From Rhodospirillaceae bacterium (GTDB lineage Bacteria; Pseudomonadota; Alphaproteobacteria; Dongiales; Dongiaceae), in NCBI GenBank assembly GCA_008012315.1, contig SSEL01000064.1:1-47753 (forward strand): DNA of 47,753 nt, given 5' to 3'. Under the pieces are notes generated by a model that worked only from the letters and a program-made list of their open reading frames with translations, did not search any database and was not told where the DNA came from. This document shows, piece by piece, positions 7,557-16,019 of this stretch (its first letter is position 1; each line of letters begins with the position of its first letter). The position numbers were made by a program, and so were the translations under genes.

Positions 7557-8873
7557 ATGCTTGGCTTACCGACCACCGCGACCGCCCCCTTCTGTCCGTC
7601 CGAGGTTCGCGGCACCGTTGCCCTGCCCGCCGGCTTGCCAGTCTGGCAGAAATTGCTGCGTTTTGCCGGGCCGGGCCTGCTGATCTCGGTCGGCTATATG
7701 GATCCCGGCAACTGGGCCACCGATATCGAGGCGGGATCGCGCTATGGCACGGCGCTGCTCTATGTGGTGGCGCTTTCCAGCCTCGCCGGCATCGTGCTGC
7801 AGACACTTTGCGCGCGGCTCGGCATCGTGGCGGAACGCGATCTCGCCCGGCTCTGCCGCGAGCAATATCCGAAGCCGGTCGCCATGCTGCTCTGGGTGCT
7901 CGCGGAGCTGGCGATCATCGCCTGCGATATCGCCGAGGTGCTGGGCTCGGCTTTGGCGCTCAACCTGCTTTTTCATATCCCGCTCTGGCTCGGCGTGCTG
8001 CTGACCGGCCTCGACACGGTGATCGTGCTTTACCTGAAGGGCTCCGGTTTCCGGCAATTGGAGGCGATCGTGCTCGGCCTCGTCGCCACGATCGGCATCT
8101 GCTTTGCGATCGAGCTTATCCTGCTGTCGCCTGCCATGGCGGATGTGGCGAGCGGTTTCATTCCGCAGGCGCAGATCCTCACCGATCCCCAGGCGCTCTA
8201 TCTCGCCGTCGGCATCATCGGCGCGACCGTGATGCCACATAATCTCTATCTCCACACCTCGGTCGTGCAGACGCGCCTGGTCGGCGGCGGCATCGGCTCG
8301 AAGCGCGAGGCGATCTGGCTCGGCACGGCCGATATCGCCGGCTCGCTGGTCATCGCCATGCTGATCAATGCGGCGATCCTGGTCACCGCCGCCACCGCCT
8401 TCCACAGCAGCGGCCATACGGCGGTGAGCGAGATCGACGAAGCCTATCGCCTGCTGGAACCGGTCGCCGGCTCGGTCGCCGCCGCCATCATCTTCGGCCT
8501 CGCTTTGCTCGCCTCGGGCCAAAGCTCCACTTTCACCGGCACCATTGCCGGGCAGGTGATCCTGGAAGGCTTCCTCAATCTCAAAATGCCCTGCTACCAG
8601 CGCCGCCTGATCACCCGCGCCCTCGCCCTCGGCCCGGCGCTGATCGGCGTGCTCTGGCTCGGCGAAGGCTCGGTCGGCAAGCTGCTGGTGGCAACACAAG
8701 TGGTGCTCAGCGTGCAGCTTCCCTTCGCCATCTATCCGCTGATCCGCTTCACCAGCAGCAAGCGCCTGATGGGCAGCTACGCCAGCAATCCGCTGCTGGC
8801 CGGCATCGCCTGGACCATCTTCGCCCTCATCCTCACCTGCAATATCTGGCTGCTTTGGCAGTTCGTTGTATGA
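7557..8873 (+). CDS. mntH: NRAMP-family divalent metal (Mn2+) transporter
   Basis: A 438-residue inner-membrane transporter of the NRAMP family that couples uptake of Mn2+ (and less well Fe2+) to protons. The metal-binding motif DPGN is at about residues 49-52 in the first helix (SVGYMDPGNWATD) and the matching MPHNLYLHTS motif in helix 6 is present (GATVMPHNLYLHTSV). Eleven hydrophobic segments are visible and the length fits the family (about 410-450). ATG 7557 follows ACAGGACC; the frame is open upstream through repeat A, which is not coding. It stands alone. No recognisable MntR, Mur or Fur box was found in the roughly 110 bp between the last repeat and the start. Confidence 0.92.
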   Translation: MLGLPTTATAPFCPSEVRGTVALPAGLPVWQKLLRFAGPGLLISVGYMDPGNWATDIEAGSRYGTALLYVVALSSLAGIVLQTLCARLGIVAERDLARLCREQYPKPVAMLLWVLAELAIIACDIAEVLGSALALNLLFHIPLWLGVLLTGLDTVIVLYLKGSGFRQLEAIVLGLVATIGICFAIELILLSPAMADVASGFIPQAQILTDPQALYLAVGIIGATVMPHNLYLHTSVVQTRLVGGGIGSKREAIWLGTADIAGSLVIAMLINAAILVTAATAFHSSGHTAVSEIDEAYRLLEPVAGSVAAAIIFGLALLASGQSSTFTGTIAGQVILEGFLNLKMPCYQRRLITRALALGPALIGVLWLGEGSVGKLLVATQVVLSVQLPFAIYPLIRFTSSKRLMGSYASNPLLAGIAWTIFALILTCNIWLLWQFVV

Positions 8874-8965
8874 GCGGAAGGGTCGCCAACGCGCAGCGTC
8901 TGCAACAATGCTGTTGTTACGAATCCTATTGGCGATGAAGTCGCAAGCTGCTTTCAACAACGCGC

Positions 8966-9000
8966 TTGTCGCCCTCGGACTTGATCCGAGGGTCCATCGG
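8966..9000. repeat. Repeat A copy (forward orientation)
   Basis: TTGTCGCCCTCGGACTTGAT then CCGAGGGTCCATCGG followed by GGCAACTGACGA. A single copy between the convergent ends of mntH and the aldehyde dehydrogenase gene. Confidence 0.8.
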
Positions 9001-9029
9001 GGCAACTGACGACTGGTCGGCGGACACGC

Positions 9030-9066
9030 AAAAAACCCGCGCCCCGGATTGTCTCCGGAGCGCGGG
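9030..9066 (-). terminator. Rho-independent terminator of the aldehyde dehydrogenase gene
   Basis: A 13-bp stem with one mismatch (CCCGCGCCCCGGA 9036-9048 against TCCGGAGCGCGGG 9054-9066), loop TTGTC, followed on the minus strand by six T residues (A-tract 9030-9035 on the plus strand). It begins 24 bp after the stop codon of the minus-strand gene. Confidence 0.9.
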
Positions 9067-9090
9067 CTCTTCAGCACTCAACAGCGATGC

Positions 9091-10521
9091 TTATTCTTCG
9101 CCGTAGCCGACAATGCCTTTGACTTCCAGGAAGTCGTGGATGCCCCAATCGGCATATTCGCGGCCGTTACCCGACTGCTTGTAGCCGCCGAAGGGTGCAA
9201 AGGTATCCCAATCGGGATAGTTGATGCTCACCTGGCCGGCGCGTAACTGACGCGCCACCTTGCGGGCATGCTTGATATCCTTCGACTGCACATAGGCGGC
9301 GAGGCCGTAGACGGTATCGTTGGCGATCTCGACCGCCTGTTCTTCGGTCTCATAAGGCATGATCGACAGGACCGGACCGAAGATTTCCTCGCGCGCGATG
9401 GTCATGCCGGGGCGAACATTGCCGAACACGGTCGGACGCACGTAATAGCCGCGGTTGAGGCCTTCCGGCCGGCCGGTGCCGCCGGTCACCAAGGTCGCAC
9501 CTTCGGCGATGCCGGCTTCGATCAGGCGCTGGATCTTGTTGAACTGCACGTCGCTGACCACCGGGCCGAGCACGGTGCCATCCGCCTTCGGATCGCCGAC
9601 CTTATGGGCCTCGGCAGCGGTCTTGGCGATCTTCAGGGCTTCGTCATGACGGTCAAGCGGCACCAGCATGCGGGTCGGCGCGTCGCAGGACTGGCCGCTA
9701 TTGCCGAAGCAGCCTTCCACACCCTTGGTCACGGCGGTTTCGAAATCGGCATCGGGGAGGATGATGTTCGGCGACTTGCCGCCCAGCTCCTGGGCCACGC
9801 GCTTCACCGTATCGGCCGCCGTCTTGGCGACGATGATGCCGGCGCGGGTCGACCCGGTGAAGGACACCATGTCGACATCCTTATGGCCGGCCATCACCTG
9901 GCCCACCGACGGGCCGTCGCCATTCACCATGTTATAGACACCGGCCGGCACGCCGGCTTCATGCAGGATCTCGGTCCAGACCAGGCCGCTCATCGGCGCG
10001 ATCTCACTCGGCTTCAGCACCATGGTGCAGCCGGCGGCGATGGCGGGCGCCACCTTGCAGACGATCTGGTTGAGCGGCCAGTTCCACGGCGTGATCAGGG
10101 CGCAGACGCCGATCGCTTCCTTGACGATCCGGCTGTGGCCGCGCTGATGCTCGAACTCGAAATCTTCCAGCGCCTTGATCGTCGATTCCATATGGGCGCG
10201 GCCGGCCCAGGTTTGCGCGTCGCGGGCCCAGCCCATCGGCGCGCCCATTTCATCGGAGACCGCCTTGGCGACGTCTTCGGCGCGGCGATTATAGATCTCC
10301 AGGATTTTGTTCAGCAGCTTCAGGCGTTCGGCCTTGCTGGTCTGCGAGAATTTCGGAAAGGCCGCTTTCGCCGCCGCGACGGCGCGATCGACATCGGCGG
10401 CGCTGCCGACGGAAATCTTGACGAAGGATTCTTCGGTGGCCGGGTTGATGACATCCAGCGTCTTTGGCGTCACCGGATCGACCCAGGCGCCATTGATGTA
10501 GAATTTCAGGGCGTTTGACAT
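9091..10521 (-). CDS. Aldehyde dehydrogenase family protein
   Basis: A 476-residue NAD(P)-dependent aldehyde dehydrogenase. Key residues are all present: TPWNWP (about 144-149), the Rossmann FTGSTRAG (221-228), the general base Glu245 in ELGGKSP and the nucleophile Cys279 in GQSCDAPTR, plus the GYKQSGNGRE substrate-proximal motif. AAGGTGG five bases before ATG 10521 fixes the start; an upstream ATG at 10536 lacks such a site. The gene stands alone with its own terminator. The substrate cannot be deduced; the closest impression is of broad-range aliphatic aldehyde dehydrogenases. A link to lysine breakdown (glutarate semialdehyde) is possible but not supported by position. Confidence 0.9.
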   Translation of the reverse strand: MSNALKFYINGAWVDPVTPKTLDVINPATEESFVKISVGSAADVDRAVAAAKAAFPKFSQTSKAERLKLLNKILEIYNRRAEDVAKAVSDEMGAPMGWARDAQTWAGRAHMESTIKALEDFEFEHQRGHSRIVKEAIGVCALITPWNWPLNQIVCKVAPAIAAGCTMVLKPSEIAPMSGLVWTEILHEAGVPAGVYNMVNGDGPSVGQVMAGHKDVDMVSFTGSTRAGIIVAKTAADTVKRVAQELGGKSPNIILPDADFETAVTKGVEGCFGNSGQSCDAPTRMLVPLDRHDEALKIAKTAAEAHKVGDPKADGTVLGPVVSDVQFNKIQRLIEAGIAEGATLVTGGTGRPEGLNRGYYVRPTVFGNVRPGMTIAREEIFGPVLSIMPYETEEQAVEIANDTVYGLAAYVQSKDIKHARKVARQLRAGQVSINYPDWDTFAPFGGYKQSGNGREYADWGIHDFLEVKGIVGYGEE

Positions 10522-10840
10522 AGTCACCACCTTCACTCTTGAACGTTACGGATTGGGATTTCTGATTGAATTGCGATCAGATGTGACCAGCCTAATTGGA
10601 CCGGGAACGACATGCAATGTTCCTCCAGGAATAGGCCGAATGCCCCCGCATTCGATGGGGAGATCGATCGGGCTTTGCCGTTCTTCTGGCCAAAATCGCA
10701 TGACAGAGTCTTGGCGGATTCCGCTCACGCGATCACCATTCCTATCGCGCAGTGATCGCTTGGAAAGGATCGTCTGCCGATCCTAGAGTGGGATGCTCGC
10801 TGAATCCGCCTCTATTCAACAAGATAGAGAGCGACGTGGA
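10522..10840. other. 319-bp spacer with hairpins and a partial copy of element C
   Basis: No convincing gene. Visible structures are GAATGC-CCCC-GCATTC near 10640, a perfect 7-bp hairpin AGGATCG-tctgc-CGATCCT at 10766-10784, and from 10782 a diverged stretch of repeat element C (see 10785-10836). It separates the 5' end of the aldehyde dehydrogenase gene from the 3' end of hemC; no T-tract follows the hairpin on the minus strand, so a hemC terminator is not established. Confidence 0.5.
10782..10836. repeat. Diverged partial copy of element C
   Basis: CTAGAGTGGGAT at 10784 followed by TGAATCCGCCTCT and AAGATAGAGAGCGA (10801-10835) corresponds to the middle hairpin of element C at 23776-23818, where TGAATCCGTCTCT and AAGATAGAGGGCGA occur with the same spacing. 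The third, long hairpin of element C is missing here. Confidence 0.55.
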
Positions 10841-11770
10841 TCAATGACCCGGCGTGATCGGCAGTTTCGCTTTCAACTCAAGGCCGAGATCCCGGCCGAG
10901 TTTCACGCCCTCGCCCGGCTTGCCACGACGTTCACCCTGCACCAGTTGCGATCCGTCCGGCTGTGCCAGCAATCCGCGCAGGCGCAATTCGCCTTTGTCG
11001 TCGATCTCGGCCAAGGCGGCAATTGGCGTGCGGCAGGAACCGTCCAGCGTCATCAGCAGGCTGCGCTCGGCCTCGACGCAGATTTCCGACGGCTCATGGC
11101 GCAAAGGTGCCAGCCAGTTGCGCACGCGATCGTCATTGCTGCGGATCTCGATACCCAGCGCCCCCTGCCCGACCGCCGGCAGCATGTCTTCCACCGGCAT
11201 GACGAAGGAAATGACATCGAGCCGGTCGATGCGATGCAGGCCGGACAGTGCCAGAATGGTGGCGTCGACCACGCCTTCCTGCAGCTTGCGCAACCGTGTA
11301 TTGGCATTGCCGCGATAGGGCACGACTTTCAACTGCGGCCAGCGATGCAGCACCTGCGCCGCGCGGCGCAGCGAGGAGGTGCCGATGGTGGCGCCGGCCG
11401 GCAGATCGTCGAAGCTTTTGCAACCGGCCGCCATCACCGCATCGCGCGGATCGTCGCGCTTCAACATGCAGGCGATCTCCAGGCCCGGCGGCAGCACGGT
11501 CGGCACGTCCTTCATCGAATGGACCGCTATATCGACCTCGCCGGCGATCAGCGCTTCCTCGATTTCCTTGGTGAACAGCGCCTTGCCGCCGATCTCCGAC
11601 AGCTTCCGGTCCTGCATCTGGTCACCCGTGGTGGTGATCTTCACCAGCTCGATCGCGCCGGGCGCCGCCAGCTCGGGATTGGCCGCCGCCAGTTCCTGCG
11701 CCACGCGCCCCGTCTGGGCAACGGCCATGGGGCTGGCGCGGGTTCCAATGCGAAGAAGGACGGCGGTCAT
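10841..11770 (-). CDS. hemC: Hydroxymethylbilane synthase (porphobilinogen deaminase)
   Basis: A 309-residue cytoplasmic enzyme that joins four porphobilinogen molecules into hydroxymethylbilane in tetrapyrrole (heme, cobalamin) synthesis. Motifs in order: GTRASPMA (9-16), KLSEIGGKALFTKEI (56-70), HSMKDVP (84-90), GTSSLRR (130-136), RGNANTRLRKL, and the dipyrromethane cofactor Cys246 in GSCRTPIA. Length matches the family. AGGAG about ten bases before ATG 11770 supports the start; the frame is open further upstream. No other heme gene is adjacent (hemD often follows hemC in alphaproteobacteria but does not here). Confidence 0.95.
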   Translation of the reverse strand: MTAVLLRIGTRASPMAVAQTGRVAQELAAANPELAAPGAIELVKITTTGDQMQDRKLSEIGGKALFTKEIEEALIAGEVDIAVHSMKDVPTVLPPGLEIACMLKRDDPRDAVMAAGCKSFDDLPAGATIGTSSLRRAAQVLHRWPQLKVVPYRGNANTRLRKLQEGVVDATILALSGLHRIDRLDVISFVMPVEDMLPAVGQGALGIEIRSNDDRVRNWLAPLRHEPSEICVEAERSLLMTLDGSCRTPIAALAEIDDKGELRLRGLLAQPDGSQLVQGERRGKPGEGVKLGRDLGLELKAKLPITPGH

Positions 11771-11926
11771 GACGGGCGGCTCCTGAAAGCGGATAGAATC
11801 CCGGCCAGTTATAGCCCGCATCCCCGGCAATGCCAGCTATTTTCGGTCACAAGCGTCATCGCAGCGCTAATCGTCACAGGATATCTACGCCGTCACCGGC
11901 CATCGCACGGCGTTACCGACCGCTCG

Positions 11927-11961
11927 GTTGTCACCCTCGGACTTGATCCGAGGGTCCATGG
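11927..11961. repeat. Repeat A copy (forward orientation)
   Basis: GTTGTCACCCTCGGACTTGA then TCCGAGGGTCCATGG, then GAGAGGCC. Forms an inverted pair with 11985-12018 in the 342-bp spacer upstream of hemC and downstream of the ABC transporter operon. Confidence 0.8.
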
Positions 11962-11984
11962 GAGAGGCCAGACGCGGTTGTTGC

Positions 11985-12018
11985 CGTGGACCCTCGGGTC
12001 AAGCCGGAGGGCGACAAG
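11985..12018. repeat. Repeat A copy (reverse orientation)
   Basis: CGTGGACCCTCGGGTCAAGC then CGGAGGGCGACAAG; one arm base has diverged (CCGGAGGG). Inverted partner of 11927-11961. Confidence 0.75.
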
Positions 12019-12112
12019 CCGGTCTGTCATTGACTGCGTGCGACGATCATCAAGCAGGCTGGTGACAACCTGTTTTGGCGCTGTGCGACGGTCGCGACCA
12101 CCGCAAGGTGGC

Positions 12113-12856
12113 TTACAGCCGCCCGGCATCGATAATCTGGCGCAGGAAGCTGCGGGTGCGTTCCTCGCGGGGGTCGCCGAAGATCTGGTCGGGCGGGCCT
12201 TCCTCATGCACCTTGCCGCCATAGAGGAAGCAGACCTTGCTGGCAACTTCGCGGGCGAAGCCCATTTCATGGGTCGCCAGCAGCATCGTCATCCCTTCCC
12301 GGGCGAGATCGCGCACCATGGCAAGCACTTCCGAGACCAGTTCCGGGTCCAGCGCCGAGGTGATTTCATCGAGCAGCATGATCATCGGATCCATCACCAA
12401 GGCACGGACGATGGCGACGCGCTGCTGCTGACCGCCCGACAGGCGGTCGGGATAGGAGGTCGCCTTCTGTTCGAGGCCGATGCGCTTCAGAAGTTCCATC
12501 GCCCGGGCCTCCGCCTCGGCGCGCGGTACTTTCAGCACCTGGATCGGCGCCAGGGTGACATTGTCCAGCACCGTCATATGCGGGAACAGGTTGAAGCTCT
12601 GGAACACGATGCCGACATCGCGGCGCAGGGCGTTCACATCGACGCCCGGTCCGGTCATGCGCTCGCCATGGATGCGGATCTCGCCGTTATCGATCGGCTC
12701 CAGCCCGTTGATGCAGCGCAGCAGCGTGGATTTGCCGCAACCCGACGGGCCGATCAGGCAGACCACCTGGTGTTCCTCGACTTCCAGGCTCATGCCGTTG
12801 AAGACGGTGTGACCGCCGAAGTTCTTGTGAATGTCGCGAATTTCGATCAGGGCCAT
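12113..12856 (-). CDS. Polar amino acid ABC transporter, ATP-binding protein
   Basis: A 247-residue ATPase of the GlnQ/HisP type that powers the import system of the two genes upstream. Walker A GPSGCGKST is at about 36-44, the Q-loop in VFQSFNLFPHMTVLDN, the signature LSGGQQQR near 140, Walker B IMLLDEITSALDPE near 160 and the switch His in LLATHEMGFAREVA. It is the last gene of the three-gene operon, 25 bp after the permease stop. A small hairpin CCACC-gcaa-GGTGG at 12098-12111 follows its stop without a T-tract. Confidence 0.93.
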   Translation of the reverse strand: MALIEIRDIHKNFGGHTVFNGMSLEVEEHQVVCLIGPSGCGKSTLLRCINGLEPIDNGEIRIHGERMTGPGVDVNALRRDVGIVFQSFNLFPHMTVLDNVTLAPIQVLKVPRAEAEARAMELLKRIGLEQKATSYPDRLSGGQQQRVAIVRALVMDPMIMLLDEITSALDPELVSEVLAMVRDLAREGMTMLLATHEMGFAREVASKVCFLYGGKVHEEGPPDQIFGDPREERTRSFLRQIIDAGRL

Positions 12857-12881
12857 GTCGGCTGCCTTACATATCGGTTAC

Positions 12882-13997
12882 TTACATCCCACCCGCCAGC
12901 CGGCGACGTTCGACCAGCCGGTCGACCAGCCGCGCCTGCGGGATGGTGATGACAACGAAGATGATGGCGACAGTCGTCACCGCCGACAGGTTGAAATGGT
13001 TGCTGGCGATGATCTTCGCCTGGTTGAAGGCATCCATCGCGCCGATGATATTGACCAGCGCGGTATCCTTCTGCAGGCTGATGAAGCTGTTCAGCATCGG
13101 CGGGATGATCCGGCGCACCGCCTGGGGCACGATGACGAAGCGCATCGTCTGCATATAGGTGAGGCCGAGCGAGCGGGCGCCGGCGATCTGGCTCCAATGG
13201 ATGCTTTCGATGCCGGCGCGATAGATCTCGGCCACATAGGCGCTGTTGGTGAGGGTCAGCGCGATGATGGCGAAGGTTTCCTGCGAGCAATCCTTCAGGA
13301 TCGGCAGGCCGGTCAGCGAGATGCCAAAACCGACGAGATAGATATTGATGATCGCCGGCAGGCCGCGAAAGATATCGGTATAGATCACCGCCAGCGCACG
13401 GATCGGCCTGCCCGCCTCGCCCGGCGTGAAACGCGCGATGGCGACGATGAGGCCGACCACCAGGACCAGCACCTCGGCGATCAGGAAGATATAGATATTG
13501 GTGATGAAGGCCTCGAGGATGAGAGGCAGGGTCTCCCACATCAGCGGCAGCAGGAAGAAGGTGCGGCTGACCGCCAGGTCGTTGGCGATGAAGAACTCCA
13601 CCACGATGAGCACGATCGCCAGCGCGACGGACAGGCTGATCGAGATCCAGGCGGCATCGCGTGACGCCGCGGTATCGATCCGGGCATTGACCAGGTCGTT
13701 CTGCTCCAGCGCCCGGCGCGAGGACCGCGCCCGCGCAATGCTGCGGCAGGCGGGCCGCAAGGGATAAAGCGCGCCGATGCCGAGAATGACAAGGATGATC
13801 GTCGCGGCGGTGCCGTCCAGTTCCAGCGCCTTCAGCGCCAGATACAGGTTGTCGAGGGTAAGCCAGCTCAACGCCGCCAGGATGACGCCCACCGCGATTG
13901 CGGTGAGCGCCAGCTTGGTCGGATTCTTGGGTGGCGCACCGAAACGCCAGCGACGACCGGTCGTATCGCTTGCAATCATCTTGTCGCTCGCCGTCAT
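12882..13997 (-). CDS. Polar amino acid ABC transporter, permease with N-terminal extension
   Basis: A 371-residue membrane permease. The C-terminal 220 residues are a HisM/GlnP-type domain: ITNIYIFLIAEVLVLVVGL, the DIFRGLPAIINIYLVGFG segment, and the EAA-like loop AGARSLGLTYMQTMRFVIVPQAVRRIIPP that docks on the ATPase. The N-terminal 150 residues hold three further hydrophobic segments (about 29-48, 65-82 and 116-136) as in the long AapM/BztC-type permeases. Only one permease gene is present, so it must work as a homodimer or borrow a partner. It sits between the binding-protein and ATPase genes. Confidence 0.9.
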   Translation of the reverse strand: MTASDKMIASDTTGRRWRFGAPPKNPTKLALTAIAVGVILAALSWLTLDNLYLALKALELDGTAATIILVILGIGALYPLRPACRSIARARSSRRALEQNDLVNARIDTAASRDAAWISISLSVALAIVLIVVEFFIANDLAVSRTFFLLPLMWETLPLILEAFITNIYIFLIAEVLVLVVGLIVAIARFTPGEAGRPIRALAVIYTDIFRGLPAIINIYLVGFGISLTGLPILKDCSQETFAIIALTLTNSAYVAEIYRAGIESIHWSQIAGARSLGLTYMQTMRFVIVPQAVRRIIPPMLNSFISLQKDTALVNIIGAMDAFNQAKIIASNHFNLSAVTTVAIIFVVITIPQARLVDRLVERRRLAGGM

Positions 13998-14030
13998 GTT
14001 CAGTGCCCCATTCCTCGGTAGCCGGGTCGA

Positions 14031-14873
14031 TCAGTGCTTCCAATAGGGAATCTGGGTCGGATCGGCGCCCCAGGCTTCGGCCAGATACTTATGCGCCAGC
14101 GTCTTCAGGGTGCCGTCATCCTGCATCGACTTGATGATCTTGTCCCATTCGGCGTTGTTCTTGCCATCCTTCGGATAGACCGCGCCGTATTCCTCGCCGG
14201 TCGAATACTGGCCGACGGTGACCATCATGCCATTCGACTTCGCGGCCTGGCCCAGCACATAGGCGGTATCGGTCAGGACGACGTCGATCTGGCCGGCAGC
14301 CAAGGCGACGAACATGCCGGGGGTGTCCGGGAAGGTCTTCACCGGCTTGGTCGGCTTGATCACGTTATTGGCGAAATCGGCGCCGGTCGTGCCCTGGTGG
14401 ACGCCGATCCGCATGTCCTTGATGGTCTTTTCATCGACCTGCGTGCCCTTCTTCACCAGCACGCCGAGATCGGAGCTGAAATAGGGGATCGAGAAGGAAA
14501 CGACCTTCTTGCGGGCTTCCGTGATGGTCGCCTCGGACAGCGCGAAATCATAGTTCCGGGTCTGGCCGGCAATCAGCGAATCCCAGGTGGCGTTGACAAT
14601 GACAAGCTTATCATAGCCGGCGCGATGGGCCATGTTGGCGGCCATGCAATATTCATAGCCGTCTTTGATGGTTTCCGGCGTGTCGCCATTATACCAGCCG
14701 GGCGCCGGCAGGGCGACCTGGACGGTGACCTGGCCGGGAACGACCGTCGATACCGGCATCGAGCCTTTCGTGCCAGTCAGTTCGCAATCGCCGATCTTAT
14801 CGGCGGCACTTGCTGCATTGGTATAGCCGATCGCCAGCAAGGTCGCGGCGACGGCAAGGAACTTCGTACGCAT
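14031..14873 (-). CDS. Amino acid ABC transporter, periplasmic substrate-binding protein
   Basis: A 280-residue secreted protein with a Sec signal peptide (MRTKFLAVAATLLAIGYTNA, cleavage after ASA at about residue 23). The mature part is an SBP_bac_3 fold: GYEYCMAANMAHRAGYDKLV, NATWDSLIAGQTRNYDFALS, the RxGVHQGTTGADF segment and DVVLTDTAYVLGQA. A Cys pair (Cys30 in GDCEL and the Cys in EYCMA) could form a disulfide. It captures an amino acid or related polar compound for the permease and ATPase encoded next; the ligand cannot be read from sequence. It is the first gene of the operon, with a promoter candidate upstream. Confidence 0.9.
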   Translation of the reverse strand: MRTKFLAVAATLLAIGYTNAASAADKIGDCELTGTKGSMPVSTVVPGQVTVQVALPAPGWYNGDTPETIKDGYEYCMAANMAHRAGYDKLVIVNATWDSLIAGQTRNYDFALSEATITEARKKVVSFSIPYFSSDLGVLVKKGTQVDEKTIKDMRIGVHQGTTGADFANNVIKPTKPVKTFPDTPGMFVALAAGQIDVVLTDTAYVLGQAAKSNGMMVTVGQYSTGEEYGAVYPKDGKNNAEWDKIIKSMQDDGTLKTLAHKYLAEAWGADPTQIPYWKH

Positions 14874-14903
14874 TTCGGAATCCTCCCATTGTGACGACGG
14901 CGA

Positions 14904-14955
14904 ATTGCAATGTAATCGCCACTGATGTCAATTCCGATCGTCTTGCCGACGATCG
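14904..14955 (-). promoter_or_regulatory. Promoter and palindrome upstream of the ABC importer operon
   Basis: On the minus strand TTGACA (14931-14926) and TGCAAT (14909-14904) are 16 bp apart, about 30 bp before the start codon of the binding-protein gene. Directly upstream of the -35 is a perfect palindrome CGATCGTC-ttgcc-GACGATCG (14935-14955), a plausible regulator site. Confidence 0.5.
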
Positions 14956-15018
14956 CCGCATCCATGGCCCGGCTCTTTCGCCACAGTCGCCTCCCCCGAA
15001 GAGCCGGTGATCTTTTCG

Positions 15019-15831
15019 CTATTCGAACGGCGAGAACTGCTCATCCCGCCATTTGAGCGCCGCCGCCAGGCCATGCTTCTGGCGGATTTCGTTGAAGCGG
15101 TCGCCTTCCGGCGATCCTTGCGTCAACATCGTCGCCGCCAGTTCGGCGCCGTATTGCAGCGACTGGCGGAAGTTCATGGCTTCGAAGGTATTGTTGATCG
15201 CCCGCTTGTTCAGCTTCAGGTAATCCAGCGCCACCCGCGACATGCGCTTGGCGATCTTCATCACCTCGGCCTGCAGCTCGGCCTTGGCGAAAACCTTATC
15301 GATCAGGCCGAGGCGGAAGGCCTCGTCGGCGCCGATCTTGTCGCCGGTATAGACCAAGGCGCGGGCGCGCTGGCCAATCAGCCAGGGCATGATCGGGGTG
15401 ACAGCGCTGGCAAAGCGTGCTTCCAGGCAGGCAAAGCTGGAAACATCGGAGCAATAACGGCTGTCGCAGCACATGGCGAATTCGAAAGCGCCAGCGAAGC
15501 AATAGCCGTCGATCATGGCGATGACGGGCTTGCTGCAATCCCAGACCGACAGCACGAAGCGCAAGTCCCAGGCCGTGCGGGCGCGATTGGCGGCCAGCGA
15601 ATGATCCGGATTTTCCGAGGATTCCTTCATGTCATAGCCGGCGGAGAAAGCCTTGTCGCCGGCCCCGGTGACGATGATGACGCGCACATCCGGGTCTTTG
15701 TCCGCGGCGGCAATGGCAAGGATGAACTCCTCCACCAGCGGCACGCTGAGCGCATTGTGCTGTTTCGGTCGATTGAAGGTGATCGTCGCAACGCGGTCAT
15801 CGACCGCATAAAGAATATGCTGATACGTCAC
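15019..15831 (-). CDS. Enoyl-CoA hydratase/isomerase family protein (crotonase fold)
   Basis: A 270-residue crotonase. ITFNRPKQHNALS opens the fold, the oxyanion-hole segment is KAFSAGYDMKESS, and the second part is IDGYCFAGAFEFAMCCDSRY. Both Glu positions of hydratases are kept (Glu in FEFAMCCD and in ACLEARF), as is the oxyanion Gly, although the usual GGG is AGA. Hydration of a trans-2-enoyl-CoA is therefore plausible. The gene is divergent from an acyl-CoA synthetase gene across a 188-bp region with a 22-bp palindrome, so the two probably act on the same acid. Substrate unknown. Confidence 0.87.
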   Translation of the reverse strand: MTYQHILYAVDDRVATITFNRPKQHNALSVPLVEEFILAIAAADKDPDVRVIIVTGAGDKAFSAGYDMKESSENPDHSLAANRARTAWDLRFVLSVWDCSKPVIAMIDGYCFAGAFEFAMCCDSRYCSDVSSFACLEARFASAVTPIMPWLIGQRARALVYTGDKIGADEAFRLGLIDKVFAKAELQAEVMKIAKRMSRVALDYLKLNKRAINNTFEAMNFRQSLQYGAELAATMLTQGSPEGDRFNEIRQKHGLAAALKWRDEQFSPFE

Positions 15832-15894
15832 GCTTGCCGCCTCCCCTGCGACTGACTGATGGCGACTTTTTTTGTTCTTCGACCGCCACTTGTA

Positions 15895-15927
15895 TTAACT
15901 TGTCTTTACAAGTTAAAATGCTAAGCT
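15895..15927. promoter_or_regulatory. Operator-like palindrome and promoter between divergent acyl-CoA genes
   Basis: TTAACTTGT-CTTT-ACAAGTTAA (15895-15916) is a perfect 9-bp inverted repeat in an AT-rich island of an otherwise GC-rich region. A plus-strand promoter TTGTCT (15900-15905), 16 bp, TAAGCT (15922-15927) overlaps it, as expected for a repressor site controlling the synthetase gene and perhaps the hydratase gene. No regulator gene is adjacent. Confidence 0.55.
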
Positions 15928-16019
15928 GTCAAGCAGCATAGCGTTGGTACAACTGCCTGCGACTTGATAAAAGTCCGTCGAAATAAACCGGCAACGACAA
16001 GCATAACGGCGCCAGCACG

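Noticed and set aside
7566..9077. A 503-codon minus-strand frame
   Set aside because: Antisense to mntH and crossing repeat A and the terminator region; a shadow.
10553..10786. Possible small gene upstream of the aldehyde dehydrogenase
   Set aside because: No ribosome-binding site, no recognisable protein pattern, and overlap with hairpins and an element C fragment.
10793..12949. A 718-codon plus-strand frame
   Set aside because: It runs antisense through hemC and the ABC ATPase gene and through repeat A copies; both minus-strand genes are certain.
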